NCBI GenBank assembly: GCA_963775125.1
Contig: CAVZHQ010000006.1
Coordinates: 124,001-188,000, forward strand
Direction of reading: 5' to 3'
Origin: JAHECQ01 sp963775125
GTDB lineage: Bacteria; Actinomycetota; Acidimicrobiia; Acidimicrobiales; SZUA-35
DNA: 64,000 nt
Positions 17,748 through 26,836 of this stretch are shown here, piece after piece. The notes below the pieces were generated by a model, which saw nothing but the letters and a program-made list of their open reading frames with translations, made no database searches and was not told where the DNA came from. Every line of letters begins with the position of its first letter. Positions within the stretch are counted from its first letter, which is position 1. Made by a program: the position numbers and the translations under genes.

Positions 17748-18322
17748 CCGAACCCACGCTCGATCGTCGGGCGGTCACCGCCGAACTGCTGGCCGACCGC
17801 GGCGATCTCCTCGTCGTTGCCGGGCTGGGCGCACCGAACTGGGACGTCACTGCAGCCGGCGACCATCCGCTCTCGTTCCCGCTCTGGGGGGCCATGGGCG
17901 GCGCAGCGATGGTGGGCCTCGGACTGGCCCTGGCGCAGCCCAACAAGCGGGTGCTGGTGATCACCGGCGATGGCGAGCAGCTGATGGGACTCACCGCCTT
18001 GGCGACCATCGGTGCGGCTGCGCCGCCGAACCTGGCGATCGCCGTCCTCGACAACGAGCGCTACGGCGAGACCGGCATGCAGGTGACAGCGACGGCGTCC
18101 GGAGTGAACCTCGCAGGCGTGGCCCAGGCCTGCGGCTTCGCAGGAACAGCGTTGGTGTGGACCGAAGACGAGGTGGCCGACGCCGTGCAACTCGTGCGGA
18201 ACGGACCGGCGCCGTCGCTGGCCGTGTTCAAGGTGTCGGCAGAGACCCCGCCCCAGGTGGTGCCGTCACGCGACGGCGCACACCTGGTTCGAAGATTCCG
18301 CAACGCGCTGGGCGTCGGGTAG
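17744..18322 (+). CDS. TPP-dependent decarboxylase, beta (PP-domain) subunit
   Basis: A 192-residue protein carrying the diphosphate-binding half. GDG at 75-77 followed by Asn104 (GDG-X26-N) is the Mg/ThDP motif, and VLDNERYGETG is the expected continuation. It overlaps the alpha-subunit stop as ATGA (17744-17747) and forms with it a two-chain enzyme of the sulfopyruvate-decarboxylase (ComDE) type. Both chains are of normal length. The transcript runs into a convergent nitroreductase 15 bp away, with no hairpin between them. Confidence 0.9.
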   Translation: MTEPTLDRRAVTAELLADRGDLLVVAGLGAPNWDVTAAGDHPLSFPLWGAMGGAAMVGLGLALAQPNKRVLVITGDGEQLMGLTALATIGAAAPPNLAIAVLDNERYGETGMQVTATASGVNLAGVAQACGFAGTALVWTEDEVADAVQLVRNGPAPSLAVFKVSAETPPQVVPSRDGAHLVRRFRNALGVG

Positions 18323-18337
18323 CGGCGCCCGGGCGAA

Positions 18338-18979
18338 CTACCGGATGGGGTTCTTGTAGGTGTCGAGGTAGGTGATCTCCTCGACCGGTGGCCGTTCGGC
18401 CGGTTTGAAATCGGTGCCCTTGGTGTACGCGACCGGGAGCAGCCCGACCTGGGTCAGGTGCGGCGGGATGCCCAGCAGCTCGGCTGCTTCTTGTTCCTTC
18501 TGCAGGTGCAGGGTGGTGAGACAGCTGCCGAGCCCACGGCTGCGCAACGCAAGCTGGAAGCTCCACATGGCGGGAATGATCGAGCCGAAGAGTCCCGCGC
18601 CGTTGCCCGGGCTTTCGTCAGGCCGTCCGACGATGAGCGGAATGACCATCACCGGCACCTTGCCCAGGTTCTGGGCGAGGAAGTTGGCCGAATCCATGAC
18701 GCGGGCGGTCTGGGTGCCGGCCGCGGTCTCCTTGGCGGCGTTGGCGAGGTACTCGCCTCCTGCCTGGCGATAGATGTCGGCGAGCGCCTCCTTCTTGTCG
18801 GCATCGCGAATGACCATCCAGCGCCAGCCCTGGCGGTTCGAGCCGGTCGGGGCCTGCACGGCGAGCTGGAGGCATTCCAGCAGCACGTCGTCGGGTACCT
18901 CGCGGTCGAAATCAAGGCGCTTGCGCACGGCCCGGGTGGTCGAAAGAAGTGCGTCGGTCTGACTGAGGTCGAATTCCAT
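18338..18979 (-). CDS. Nitroreductase-family flavoprotein
   Basis: A 213-residue FMN-dependent nitroreductase-fold protein. The N-terminal TTRAVRKRLDFDREVP and QAPTGSNRQGWRW segments contribute the FMN phosphate-binding Arg and Ser/Asn residues, and SRGLGSCLTTLHL is the dimer/FMN region. Such proteins use NAD(P)H to reduce nitro compounds, quinones or enones. The frame is open far upstream but the divergent oxidoreductase gene sits there; ATG 18979 has CAGACT six nt upstream. It is closely related to the N-terminal half of the fusion at 58490-59681, sharing the TKGTDFKPA segment. Confidence 0.88.
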   Translation of the reverse strand: MEFDLSQTDALLSTTRAVRKRLDFDREVPDDVLLECLQLAVQAPTGSNRQGWRWMVIRDADKKEALADIYRQAGGEYLANAAKETAAGTQTARVMDSANFLAQNLGKVPVMVIPLIVGRPDESPGNGAGLFGSIIPAMWSFQLALRSRGLGSCLTTLHLQKEQEAAELLGIPPHLTQVGLLPVAYTKGTDFKPAERPPVEEITYLDTYKNPIR

Positions 18980-18985
18980 CCGTGC

Positions 18986-19019
18986 AGTCTGGGGGCCCGA
19001 CGGTGCCCCATGCAAGACT
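18986..19019. promoter_or_regulatory. Divergent promoter pair with NAGACT boxes
   Basis: CAGACT on the minus strand (18986-18991) lies six nt before the nitroreductase ATG. AAGACT on the plus strand (19014-19019) lies five nt before ATG 19025. Both are off-consensus versions of the leaderless pattern. Confidence 0.35.
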
Positions 19020-19024
19020 GCCCT

Positions 19025-20074
19025 ATGGCCAACTACCGCCGCATGCTCATCGCCAACCTGCCCGACGGGCCTCTGGCACCCGACAACTTCGCGCTCGATG
19101 TTGCTCCCATGCCCGAGGTCGGCCCCGGCCAAGTGCTGATCCGGACGTTGGCGTTCACGATCGGCGCCGGGCAGCGGGCCGGTCTGCAGGGGAGCGCCAG
19201 CTACGCCGGGGCCCCGACCGCCGGCCGAGTCATGGATGGCACCGGTGTCGGCGAAGTCGTCGCCGTCTCGTCGGACTTGGGCCCCGGTAAGGCAGCCGTT
19301 GGGGGGACGGTGCCGGCGGTCGGGGATCTGGTGCGGGGACCACTCGGCTGGCAGGAGTTCGCCGCACTGCCGGCGCACCAGGTCGAGGTGATCGAAGGTG
19401 GCGGAAACGATCCGTCGCGTCACCTGGGCGCGCTCGGGACCAACGGCATCACGGCCTATTTCGGATTGCTGGACGTCGGGCGGCCCGTTGCCGGTGAGAC
19501 CGTGATGGTCTCGGCCGCCGCCGGTTCGGTCGGGCACCTCGTCGGGCAGATCGCCGGTATCCACGGCGCCCGGGTCGTCGGCGTTGCCGGGTCGGACGAC
19601 AAGTGTCGGCTGCTCGTCGATGAACTGGGTTTCGACGCCGCCGTGAACTACCGGTCGGCCGAGTTTCGTGACACGCTGAAGGCCGCAACCCCCGACCGCA
19701 TCGACGTCTACTTCGACAATGTCGGCGGCGACGTCTTGGGGAGCGCCCTGTTCCGGATGAACACCCACGGCCGCATCGTCTGTTGCGGAGCGGTCAGTGC
19801 CTACGACACCGCCAAGCCCGGACCCAGTCCTCGCGGCATCCCTGGACTCTTGGTCAACAATCGGGTCCGCATGGAGGGGTTCCTCGTGTTCGACTACGAG
19901 AGCCGCTACAGCGAGGCCCGCAGCCAGATGGCCCAGTGGATCGATGCCGGCCGGCTATCGCCCCGCACCACCGACTTCGAAGGACTCGAGTCGGCGGGCC
20001 ACGCATTCGTCGAGCTGTTGGCCGGCCGGACAGTGGGCACCACCATCGTCCGCGTGGCAGGCTCAAGGGTATGA
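19025..20074 (+). CDS. NADP-dependent oxidoreductase, MDR/CurA-like enone reductase
   Basis: A 349-residue zinc-independent medium-chain reductase like prostaglandin/leukotriene B4 reductases and curcumin reductase. The cofactor region reads VMVSAAAGSVGHLVGQIA (about residues 160-177), followed by GVAGSDDKCRLLVDELGFDAAVNY. NADP-specific residues of this branch are usually the Lys in the K-C-x-x-L segment, present here. It reduces the C=C bond of alpha,beta-unsaturated ketones. Its stop overlaps the AtzG-like gene as ATGA (20071-20074), placing it first in an amidase operon. Confidence 0.9.
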   Translation: MANYRRMLIANLPDGPLAPDNFALDVAPMPEVGPGQVLIRTLAFTIGAGQRAGLQGSASYAGAPTAGRVMDGTGVGEVVAVSSDLGPGKAAVGGTVPAVGDLVRGPLGWQEFAALPAHQVEVIEGGGNDPSRHLGALGTNGITAYFGLLDVGRPVAGETVMVSAAAGSVGHLVGQIAGIHGARVVGVAGSDDKCRLLVDELGFDAAVNYRSAEFRDTLKAATPDRIDVYFDNVGGDVLGSALFRMNTHGRIVCCGAVSAYDTAKPGPSPRGIPGLLVNNRVRMEGFLVFDYESRYSEARSQMAQWIDAGRLSPRTTDFEGLESAGHAFVELLAGRTVGTTIVRVAGSRV

Positions 20075-20340
20075 ACGAACCCATCACCCCCGGGACGGCA
20101 TCCGCAACCACCGCCATCGTCGATGCGCTGCTTCGTGCGGCGGGGCTCGAAGTTCCGGTGGAGGAGACGGAACGCCTGGCCGCGCTCTATCCGGGGCTCC
20201 GCCGCTCCGTCGATCGGTTCTATCGAGTGGACGCGGGTGACGATGTGCCGGCCGCCGTCTTCGAGGCCGGGTCCGTGCTTGCGACAGGATCGGGCGTTCC
20301 GGCAGGGCCGGTACGATCAGCGAAGGTGCACGTCGCATGA
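20071..20340 (+). CDS. AtzG-like small subunit (DUF4089-type) of an amidase
   Basis: An 89-residue mostly helical protein with a pattern seen in AtzG-like proteins: an N-terminal helix (VDALLRAAGLEVPVEETERLAALYPGLRRSVDRFY) then a short PAAVFEAG tail. In the cyanuric-acid pathway, AtzG forms a heterotetramer with the AtzE amidase in a way that recalls GatC with GatA. Here too the next gene is an amidase, and both junctions are 4-nt ATGA overlaps, so a subunit role is likely. I infer this from context and weak sequence pattern, not from a catalytic motif. Confidence 0.65.
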   Translation: MNEPITPGTASATTAIVDALLRAAGLEVPVEETERLAALYPGLRRSVDRFYRVDAGDDVPAAVFEAGSVLATGSGVPAGPVRSAKVHVA

Positions 20341-21755
20341 CCACGCCGACATCGACACCGTGGACCATCGAGTCGGTCGGGGCAGCGTTGCGGGCGGGGA
20401 CGACGACCAGCGTCGAACTCGTCCACCAGTGTCAGACCGCCGCTGACGACCTTGGCGAGACGCTCGGAACTTGGATCGTCAGGTTCGACGAGCAGGCTCG
20501 CGCCGCCGCAGTCGTCGCCGACGCCGAGTTGGCCGCCGGACGAGATCGGGGTCCGTTGCATGGCATTCCCCTCGGGATCAAGGACATCATCGCCACCGAC
20601 GAGGGTCCGACCACCGCGCAAAGTCTCGTGCTCGACCCGCACTGGGGGGACCAGGGAGACGGTCCGGTGATGAGCCGCCTTCGTGATGCCGGCGCGGTGA
20701 TCATGGGCAAGACGACCACCATGGAGTTCGCCGTCGGCCGACCCGATTTCTCCAAGCCGTTTCCCGTCCCACGCAACCCGTGGAACACCGATCGCTGGAC
20801 CGGCGGATCGAGTTCGGGAACCGGGAACGGTGTGGCGTCGGGTCAGTTCCTAGGCGGACTGGGAACCGACACGGGAGGCAGCATCCGCCTCCCCGCCGCG
20901 TACAACGGGATCTCGGGCCACAAGGGCACCTTCGGGCTGGTGCCCAAGTCGGGCTGCGTGCCCCTGGGAATGAGCTATGACCACATCGGGCCGATGGCCC
21001 GTTCGGCGTGGGACTGCGCGGCGATGCTGAACGTGCTCGCCGGTCCGGACCGAACCGACCGCACGACCCTTGCGCCCAAGGGCCCCGCCGGGTATTCACC
21101 GGTCGATTATCTGGAGCGCATCGATCACGGACTCGATGGTCGACGAATCGGGGTCATTGCCAACGAACGTCTCATCTCCGGCAGTTCGGGCACGACGATG
21201 GCGGTCTTCTCCGAAGCCGAACACCAGCTGATCATGAGCGGCGCCGAACTTCAGCCCTTCGAGGTGCCTCTGTACGACGAGCTCTGCACCGCAGCGTTCA
21301 TCGCGTTGGCGGCCGAGGCGTTCGCCTGGCATCGGTCGTCGCTCATCGAACGCTGGTCCGACTACGGCCGCCCCACCCGACTCACCATCGCCCAGGGTGC
21401 GCTCATCAATGGCGGCGACCTCGTGCAGATCGAACGAGTGCGGCAGGTCGCCCGCCGCCGTCTGCTGGAGCAGATGGATGCCGAGAGCATCGATCTCCTC
21501 ATCAGCCCGACCACGGGATACGGAGCGACGCCGTTCCGGGGCGCCGACCCCGATGCCGTGGCGACCGCGGCCCTTCACACGCCGGCGTGGAACACCACCG
21601 GCTTCCCGGCGCTTTCGGTGCCGATGGGCTTCGATCGCGACGGCCTACCGCTCGGACTGCAGATCATCGGACGACCCTTCGCCGACGATCTGGTCCTGGC
21701 AGCAGGGCACGCCTACCAGCAGTCAACCGACTGGCATCTCCGCTCGCCCTACTGA
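20337..21755 (+). CDS. Amidase-signature enzyme (AtzE/GatA-like)
   Basis: A 472-residue amidase with the complete Ser-cisSer-Lys triad: Lys82 in GIPLGIKDII, Ser158 in GGSSSGTG and Ser182 in GTDTGGSIRLPA, spaced exactly as in the family. It hydrolyses an amide to acid plus ammonia or amine. The AtzG-like gene overlaps its start. There is no GatB nearby, so it is not the tRNA amidotransferase. Possible substrates include N-carboxy or aryl amides; the upstream enone reductase suggests a catabolic operon. It converges on the amidohydrolase 14 bp away. Confidence 0.92.
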   Translation: MTTPTSTPWTIESVGAALRAGTTTSVELVHQCQTAADDLGETLGTWIVRFDEQARAAAVVADAELAAGRDRGPLHGIPLGIKDIIATDEGPTTAQSLVLDPHWGDQGDGPVMSRLRDAGAVIMGKTTTMEFAVGRPDFSKPFPVPRNPWNTDRWTGGSSSGTGNGVASGQFLGGLGTDTGGSIRLPAAYNGISGHKGTFGLVPKSGCVPLGMSYDHIGPMARSAWDCAAMLNVLAGPDRTDRTTLAPKGPAGYSPVDYLERIDHGLDGRRIGVIANERLISGSSGTTMAVFSEAEHQLIMSGAELQPFEVPLYDELCTAAFIALAAEAFAWHRSSLIERWSDYGRPTRLTIAQGALINGGDLVQIERVRQVARRRLLEQMDAESIDLLISPTTGYGATPFRGADPDAVATAALHTPAWNTTGFPALSVPMGFDRDGLPLGLQIIGRPFADDLVLAAGHAYQQSTDWHLRSPY

Positions 21756-21769
21756 TCAGGCTGTCCTGG

Positions 21770-23485
21770 TCACGACAGCCCGGTTCCCTTGGAGTCGGTG
21801 CCCGAGCGAAGGACTCGTCCCGAACGGGTGGCGGTGAACTCGTCGTTGCGGACGATCTCGCCCCCGTTGCAGAACACGTGGTCGTAGCCGGTGGCCCCGC
21901 CGTAGAGACGCCATGCATCACCGGGGAGGTCGTGGCGAGCCTCGATCTCGTTGAGCGCCAACCTCGACGGGTCGATGACGTTCACGTCGGCGTGGAAACC
22001 CTCGGTCAGCTGACCTCGCTGCTGCAACCCGTACATCTTGGCCGGAGCATCGGTGAGGTAGTTGACGGCTTGCTCCCACGTCACGAGATCGCGGTCGATG
22101 ACTGCGGACTTGAGCATCGAGGTGGTGGCGTTGAAGGTGGTGAGGAGATCGAGGTGCGCACCGGCGTCGGTGCCGCCGACCATGGTGCGCTCGTCGGCCC
22201 ACAGGTCGGCCCGGATCTTCCACGTCTCGTCGTCGTCGCCTCGAACGGGTGAATAGAGGCCGGTCTGGAGTTGGTCGTTGACGACGATGTCGCAGAGCAC
22301 GTCGAAGGTTTCGCGTCCCTCGTTCTCGGCGATCTCGCCGATGGTCATTCCCTGGTACTGCTCGTTTTCTTCGGAGAAGATCTCGCCGACCCGCAGGACC
22401 CCCCACTTCGCGACGCCGCGCAAGGGGCTGGGTCCCTGCGCCAGTTCCGCCAGCTCTCGGCGTCGGTCGGGATCGGCCAACATGGCGATCTTCTCGTCGG
22501 CGGGCAAGGCCATCGGCGCCCTCCAGCCATTGAGGGCATCGAGCACGAACCCGTTCTCGAAGGACAGACGAGCGGTGACCGGACACGGAACGGTGAGGGC
22601 GATGATGCGCCCGCCGCGCTCGGCTGCGTAGTCGGACGCTCGGAGATTGTTGTCCCGAACCTCGATCTGTGCCGGCGAGGTGGAGGCGGCGATGAGGTTC
22701 CAGTTGAGCGGCCGGTTGGCCGCCGCGGACATGCGGGCGATGAGATCGATCTTGTCGTCGCTGAAGCGGCCGACGGCGGGAATGAACTCGAGCGACGTGC
22801 CCTCGTGGTCGGCGCAGACGCGGGCGAGTTCGATGAGTTCCTCGTTGGAGCAGTGCCGAGACGGAACCGGCTGACCGGTGGGGTCGTTGTGGGTGGTGGC
22901 CCACGACGACGAGAACCCGAAGCCCCCTTCCTCGATGCTCTTGCGGAGGAGCGCCTGCATGGCCTCGAGTTCCTCGGGCGTCGACTCGTGGCCGATGGAG
23001 CGTTCGCCCATCACGAGACGCCGGATGGCCGAGTGTCCCACCATGAAGCCGGTGTTGATGGCCAACGTTCCGTCGAGCTGATCGAGCCACTGGCCGAAGC
23101 TTGCCCAGTTCCATGGGACGCCTTGCTGCAGCGACGCAAGCGGCATGCCTTCGACGCGGGCGAGCATGCGCATGAGGTAGTCGCCGTGTTCGGGAGCGAG
23201 TGGGGCGATGGTGAAACCGCAGTTGCCGCCGATGACGGTGGTGATGCCGTGGAGCGGAGACGGGCTGAGGGTGGTGTCCCAGTGAGCCTGCGCGTCGTAG
23301 TGGGTGTGGACGTCGATGAAACCGGGCGTCACGATCTTGCCGGTGGCGTCGATGACGTTGGCGGCTTCGCCCTCGATGGTGCCGATGACGGCGATCTTGC
23401 CGTCCTTGATGCCGACGTCGGCGACTCGGCGGCCGGCGCCGGTGCCGTCGATCACTGTCCCGTTGCGGATGATGGTGTCGAACAT
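21770..23485 (-). CDS. N-acyl-D-amino-acid deacylase (amidohydrolase family 3)
   Basis: A 571-residue metal-dependent amidohydrolase of the D-aminoacylase/dihydroorotase-like type. The N-terminal metal site HTHYDAQ is at 60-66, and the GGTDAGAHLD segment near the C-terminal third holds the catalytic Asp. The beginning (IIRNGTVIDGTGAG) and the closing segment (WRLYGGATGYDHVFCNGGEIV) are typical. It removes an acyl group from N-acyl-D-amino acids or a related cyclic substrate. The ATG is preceded by GAGGAG at a good distance, with TAGGCT about 30 nt further upstream as a possible promoter, so this gene appears to have a leader. Confidence 0.9.
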   Translation of the reverse strand: MFDTIIRNGTVIDGTGAGRRVADVGIKDGKIAVIGTIEGEAANVIDATGKIVTPGFIDVHTHYDAQAHWDTTLSPSPLHGITTVIGGNCGFTIAPLAPEHGDYLMRMLARVEGMPLASLQQGVPWNWASFGQWLDQLDGTLAINTGFMVGHSAIRRLVMGERSIGHESTPEELEAMQALLRKSIEEGGFGFSSSWATTHNDPTGQPVPSRHCSNEELIELARVCADHEGTSLEFIPAVGRFSDDKIDLIARMSAAANRPLNWNLIAASTSPAQIEVRDNNLRASDYAAERGGRIIALTVPCPVTARLSFENGFVLDALNGWRAPMALPADEKIAMLADPDRRRELAELAQGPSPLRGVAKWGVLRVGEIFSEENEQYQGMTIGEIAENEGRETFDVLCDIVVNDQLQTGLYSPVRGDDDETWKIRADLWADERTMVGGTDAGAHLDLLTTFNATTSMLKSAVIDRDLVTWEQAVNYLTDAPAKMYGLQQRGQLTEGFHADVNVIDPSRLALNEIEARHDLPGDAWRLYGGATGYDHVFCNGGEIVRNDEFTATRSGRVLRSGTDSKGTGLS

Positions 23486-23541
23486 GATGCTCCTCGGTTT
23501 TCGTTCCCCGAGGAAGCCTACGCCTCACCCTCGATCTCAGC

Positions 23542-23590
23542 GAACTGCAGTACAGGGGCCGGGGTTTCGCCGGCCCCTGTACTGCAGTTC
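23542..23590. terminator. Perfect 21-bp hairpin after the DUF7064-like gene
   Basis: Arms 23542-23562 and 23570-23590 match perfectly around a 7-nt loop. It lies just past the stop of the gene at 23611 (minus strand) and before the amidohydrolase, so it should end the upstream transcript. The outer CTGCAGTAC part recurs at 24687 and, degraded, at 26791. Confidence 0.8.
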
Positions 23591-23610
23591 GGGATTCAGC
23601 GGGGAACGGG

Positions 23611-24639
23611 TCAGCGGGGAACGGCGTGCCAGTGTTCGGCGATGCCGTAGCCGGTGCGGACGCTGCCGCCGGGTTCGGTGGTGGTGAAGCGGGCCAGCCC
23701 CTCGTTCACGAACGTCACGCCGTCAGGTCGGGGAATCTTCGTGGGGCAGATGGAGATGACCTCGCCGTCGATCACGATGGGGTCGCCGTCGGCATCGGTG
23801 GCTTCGAGGTGGACGGATCGATGCAGCAGCGGATTCCCCGGGTCGTACTCGGTGGTGATGACGACGGCATCGAGATCGATCGTCCGGCCGTCGCGCCGGA
23901 TCCACCCTTTGCCCCGGAGGCTCCCGTCGGCAGTGCGCCCGCAGGCCCCGCCGAGGGCAAGATCGGGACCGAAGTTCATCGAGAACCAGTTGAGGAAACA
24001 GCCGCTCTCGACGGCAGCCGGCCCGGCCGCCTTTGCCGCCGACCCGCTGGGCGCCTGCCACGTACGCGGGCCCCACGACTTGTCCCGAACACCCCAGCCA
24101 TCGACCTCCCACCGCTCGTCGCCCATGACGATGGTCCCGGCGACCCGGCCGGTCTGTTCGAAGTGCCCGGTCGGGCCACCCGGCTCGGTCCCCGACGCGT
24201 AGTGCGGTTCCGAGAGGGCTTCGAACACAACGTCCATCTCCAGGTGCGCCGGTTCGAACCATCCCTCGGGACGCTCGCTGGTCGGGAGCAGGAGCACGTC
24301 CGGGTCGACCAGGTCCTGCGCCGGGCCGGAGTAGACGATGTCCCAACGCTCGAACGGATTGCCGCGTCGCAGGGTCAGGTTGCCGACCGTAGGGTCGGCC
24401 GATCCGAGCCCGCCGACGATCTCGGCCGAGAGATCCGTGCGCCGACCGTAGGTGAAGGCCACTCGTCCGCCGGGCAGATACAGCGCATGCAGCGCGTCGG
24501 CCCAGCCGTCGTTCGGGCGGAAACCCATCCGGGTGAACGCACCGATGCCGGTGCGATGATCGACGAAGTTGAAGTAGTAACTTTCGCTCCACGAGGGATG
24601 GTCGCCCACCGGGTGGAAGAGTTCGTCGGCGGTGTCCAT
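23611..24639 (-). CDS. DUF7064/DUF7065-like (CrtC-type beta-barrel) protein
   Basis: A 342-residue soluble protein without signal peptide. The segment WEVDGWGVRDKSWGPRTW holds the G-x-R-D-x-SWG-x-R motif that marks the DUF7064/7065 group, which shares a lipocalin-like double barrel with hydroxyneurosporene synthase/tocopherol cyclase-type proteins. The N-terminal SWSESYYFNFVD and CFLNWFSMNF fit the same group. Members are common in Actinobacteria next to acyl-CoA metabolism genes; the activity is not established. TAGGGT six nt before the ATG predicts a leaderless transcript, and hairpins flank the gene at both ends, making it a single-gene unit. Confidence 0.7.
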   Translation of the reverse strand: MDTADELFHPVGDHPSWSESYYFNFVDHRTGIGAFTRMGFRPNDGWADALHALYLPGGRVAFTYGRRTDLSAEIVGGLGSADPTVGNLTLRRGNPFERWDIVYSGPAQDLVDPDVLLLPTSERPEGWFEPAHLEMDVVFEALSEPHYASGTEPGGPTGHFEQTGRVAGTIVMGDERWEVDGWGVRDKSWGPRTWQAPSGSAAKAAGPAAVESGCFLNWFSMNFGPDLALGGACGRTADGSLRGKGWIRRDGRTIDLDAVVITTEYDPGNPLLHRSVHLEATDADGDPIVIDGEVISICPTKIPRPDGVTFVNEGLARFTTTEPGGSVRTGYGIAEHWHAVPR

Positions 24640-24645
24640 CCCCGA

Positions 24646-24651
24646 ACCCTA
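24646..24651 (-). promoter_or_regulatory. -10 box, leaderless start of the DUF7064-like gene
   Basis: TAGGGT on the minus strand is followed by six nt and the ATG at 24639, the same arrangement as at 34508-34513. Confidence 0.6.
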
Positions 24652-24686
24652 CGCCACCCCCGCTCGCTCGGTCCCCTACCCTCCGG

Positions 24687-24737
24687 CGTTCTGCAGTACT
24701 GGCGCCGGCAAAACGCCGGTCGCAGTACTGCAGAACG
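24687..24737. terminator. Hairpin after the PhoX gene
   Basis: CGTTCTGCAGTACTG (24687-24701) pairs perfectly with 24723-24737. A GC-rich, imperfect inner stem and an AAAA-containing loop lie between. It is located between the PhoX stop (24752) and the start of the next minus-strand gene. Confidence 0.75.
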
Positions 24738-24751
24738 AGTCGAGTGCGGGG

Positions 24752-26658
24752 TCAGCTGCCGATGATCCCTCCGTCGTCCTTGGTGATGATCACGGTGGCG
24801 GGCCGGGGCAGAGAGGAACCCCCGTCGGGCCAGTTCGAGACCGTCGGGTCTCCGTCGCCCGGATGCTGGATGTTGACGAACATCGTCCGCTGGTCGGGGG
24901 TCATCGTGACACCGGTGACCTCGCAACCCTTGACGCCGGTGAGGAAGCGCCGGATCTCGCCGGTGTCCGGATCGGCACAAAGCATCTGGTCGTTCGCTCC
25001 GTCGGGCTGTGCATCCATCGGTCTGGATCCAGAGTCGGCCGTCGGGGTCGGCCCAGAGACCATCGGGCGATCCGAACGCGGCAGCAGCGGTCGTTCGTGG
25101 ACCCATCGACCCCACCGCCGGGGCCGGCGAGCACGACGACGTCCCACTCGAAGTTGACACCTGCATGGCCGTACGAGTCGTACCAGCGGACGATGTGGCC
25201 CCACTTGTTGTCCGCCCGAGGATTCGCAGCATCGACCTGCGAGATGGTGCGCCTGGTGTTGTTCGTGCAGGTGAGGTAGCACCAGCCGTCGGGCGCGACG
25301 GTCGTCCACTCGGGGCGATCCATTGGTGTGGCGCCCACTGCGTCGGCGGCCATGCGGGCCCGGACGAGGACGTCGCCTTGATCACTGAAGCCGTTGGCCG
25401 CCGTCAGGGGACCCGAGCCATGCACCAGCGGAAGCCAGACTCCTCGACCGTCGGCATGGAACTGCGCGACGTACAGGATTCCTTCGTCGAGCGGGCTGAG
25501 GCCTCGTCGGAGATACCACTGGTACGGCTTGTCGCTCACGAACTTGTAGAGGTAGTCGAATCGCTCGTCATCACCCATGTACGCAACGGCCCGGTTTCCG
25601 CGACCGATGACGATGGCCATGCCCTCGTGCTTGAACCGGCCGAGGGCCGTTCGCTTGATCGGTTTGGCCTTGGGGTCCTCGGGGTCGATCTCGACCTGCC
25701 AACCGAACCGGTTGTGCTCGTTCTCGTAGCCGACGGCGGAGAGATCGAAGCGGGGGTCGCTCTGATGCCAGTTGTATCCGAACCCTTCCGCGACAAGGCC
25801 GTAGCGCTTCTGAGCCGCGGTGGGCACGAAGTCCGAACCCTTCGTCGAGCCGAAGTTGCCATTGAAGTTCTCCTCGCACGTGATGTACGTGCCCCAGGGA
25901 GTGACTCCCGAGCCGCAGTTGTTGATGGTGCCGAGCGGGTTCGTCCCGGTCGGGTCGGCTGCGGTTCGTAGCGATGGATGGCCGGCCGCCGGCCCCGAGA
26001 ACGCCATCGGCGTGTTGGCGGTGATTCGGCGGTTGTAACCACCGTCGGCGACGACGGACCAGGATCCGTCACGATGCAGAACCTCGACGACCGAGACGCC
26101 GTGACCGGCCTGTGACTTCGAGGTGCGAGTGGCCGCGCTTGCCCCATCGGGATGGAAGAATTCCTCGGTGGTGTACTCGTGGTTGACGCAGAGGATGCCG
26201 TGCTGGTCGCCGAGCTTGCCATGGCCGAGCGGGAAGTAGCCGATCCCGTCATGACCGGAACCGAACTGGGCTGCTTGCTCGTCAGGGGTGTTCAGCAGGC
26301 CCTTGAACCCGGGTCCGCCGGGGACAATGGGATCGCCCCAAGGGATGAAGGGTGTAGCGGTGTAACCCTTGGGGACGACGACGGCATCGGTCGAGCTCAT
26401 CGGAACCGCCTCGAAGCCGAGGCGCTTCGTTCCCGTCCGGGTGCCCGCGTAACGTGCCGGCGACCCGGTCACTGCTGCCGCCGCCGATGGCGAGACTTCG
26501 AGAGGTCCTTTGGCCATGAAACCGACCAGCGCCGCCGCGCCACCGCCGAGCACCTTGCGGCGGCTGAGCAACGACGCTGCGACTTGGGAGAAGGGTGGAT
26601 TTCCCGAGTCGTTCGGGATGGGCTCGCTGTCGATGAGGTCGGTTCGGGTTGCGGTCAT
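24752..26658 (-). CDS. PhoX-family alkaline phosphatase, Tat-exported, two frameshifts
   Basis: Extracellular phosphatase of the PhoX (DUF839) family, a Ca/Fe enzyme that frees phosphate from organic esters. The N-terminus has a twin-arginine signal (SRRKVLGGGAAALVGF, residues 32-47), as PhoX requires. CVNHEYTTEEFF and NCGSGVTPWGTYITCEENF are the diagnostic metal-site segments. The main frame runs from 26658 to about 25090, then shifts twice (near 25090 and 25017). The joined frames read TAAAAFGSPDGLWADPDGR and then DQMLCADPDTGEIRRFL to the stop at 24752, giving about 634 residues, a normal size. AGGAGA precedes the ATG. The upstream MFS frame runs into this gene without a stop. Confidence 0.87.
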
Positions 26659-26750
26659 CTGCTCTCCTGGTCTCCGTTTGCAGGTCGGAGGTGAAGCTAG
26701 ATACGCCGTCTTTCGCGGGGGTGACCGAGGGGTGACCGCGAGCCCAACTC

Positions 26751-26798
26751 TCAACCAACTGCAGGACTCAACCAACTGCAGGATCAACCAACTGCAGA
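26751..26798. repeat. Minisatellite, three copies of a 16-17-bp unit
   Basis: TCAACCAACTGCAGGA(C) occurs at 26751, 26768 and 26784 in direct tandem between PhoX and the MFS gene. Its CTGCAG core is the same as in the hairpin next to it. Confidence 0.85.
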
Positions 26799-26836
26799 AC
26801 CGCGCCGGCGGGAGACCCCGGTCTGAGTACTGCAGA
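26791..26836. terminator. Degenerate CTGCAG-flanked hairpin at the MFS end
   Basis: ACTGCAGAACCGCGCCGG and GTCTGAGTACTGCAGAAC keep the outline of the hairpins at 23542 and 24687 but the arms no longer match well. It lies where the MFS gene should end, and the MFS frame is translated straight through it. Confidence 0.45.

Noticed and set aside
17202..18322. Coenzyme M biosynthesis (comDE) assignment
   Set aside because: Only the decarboxylase fold is visible, and no comABC-type gene is present. I left the gene symbol empty.
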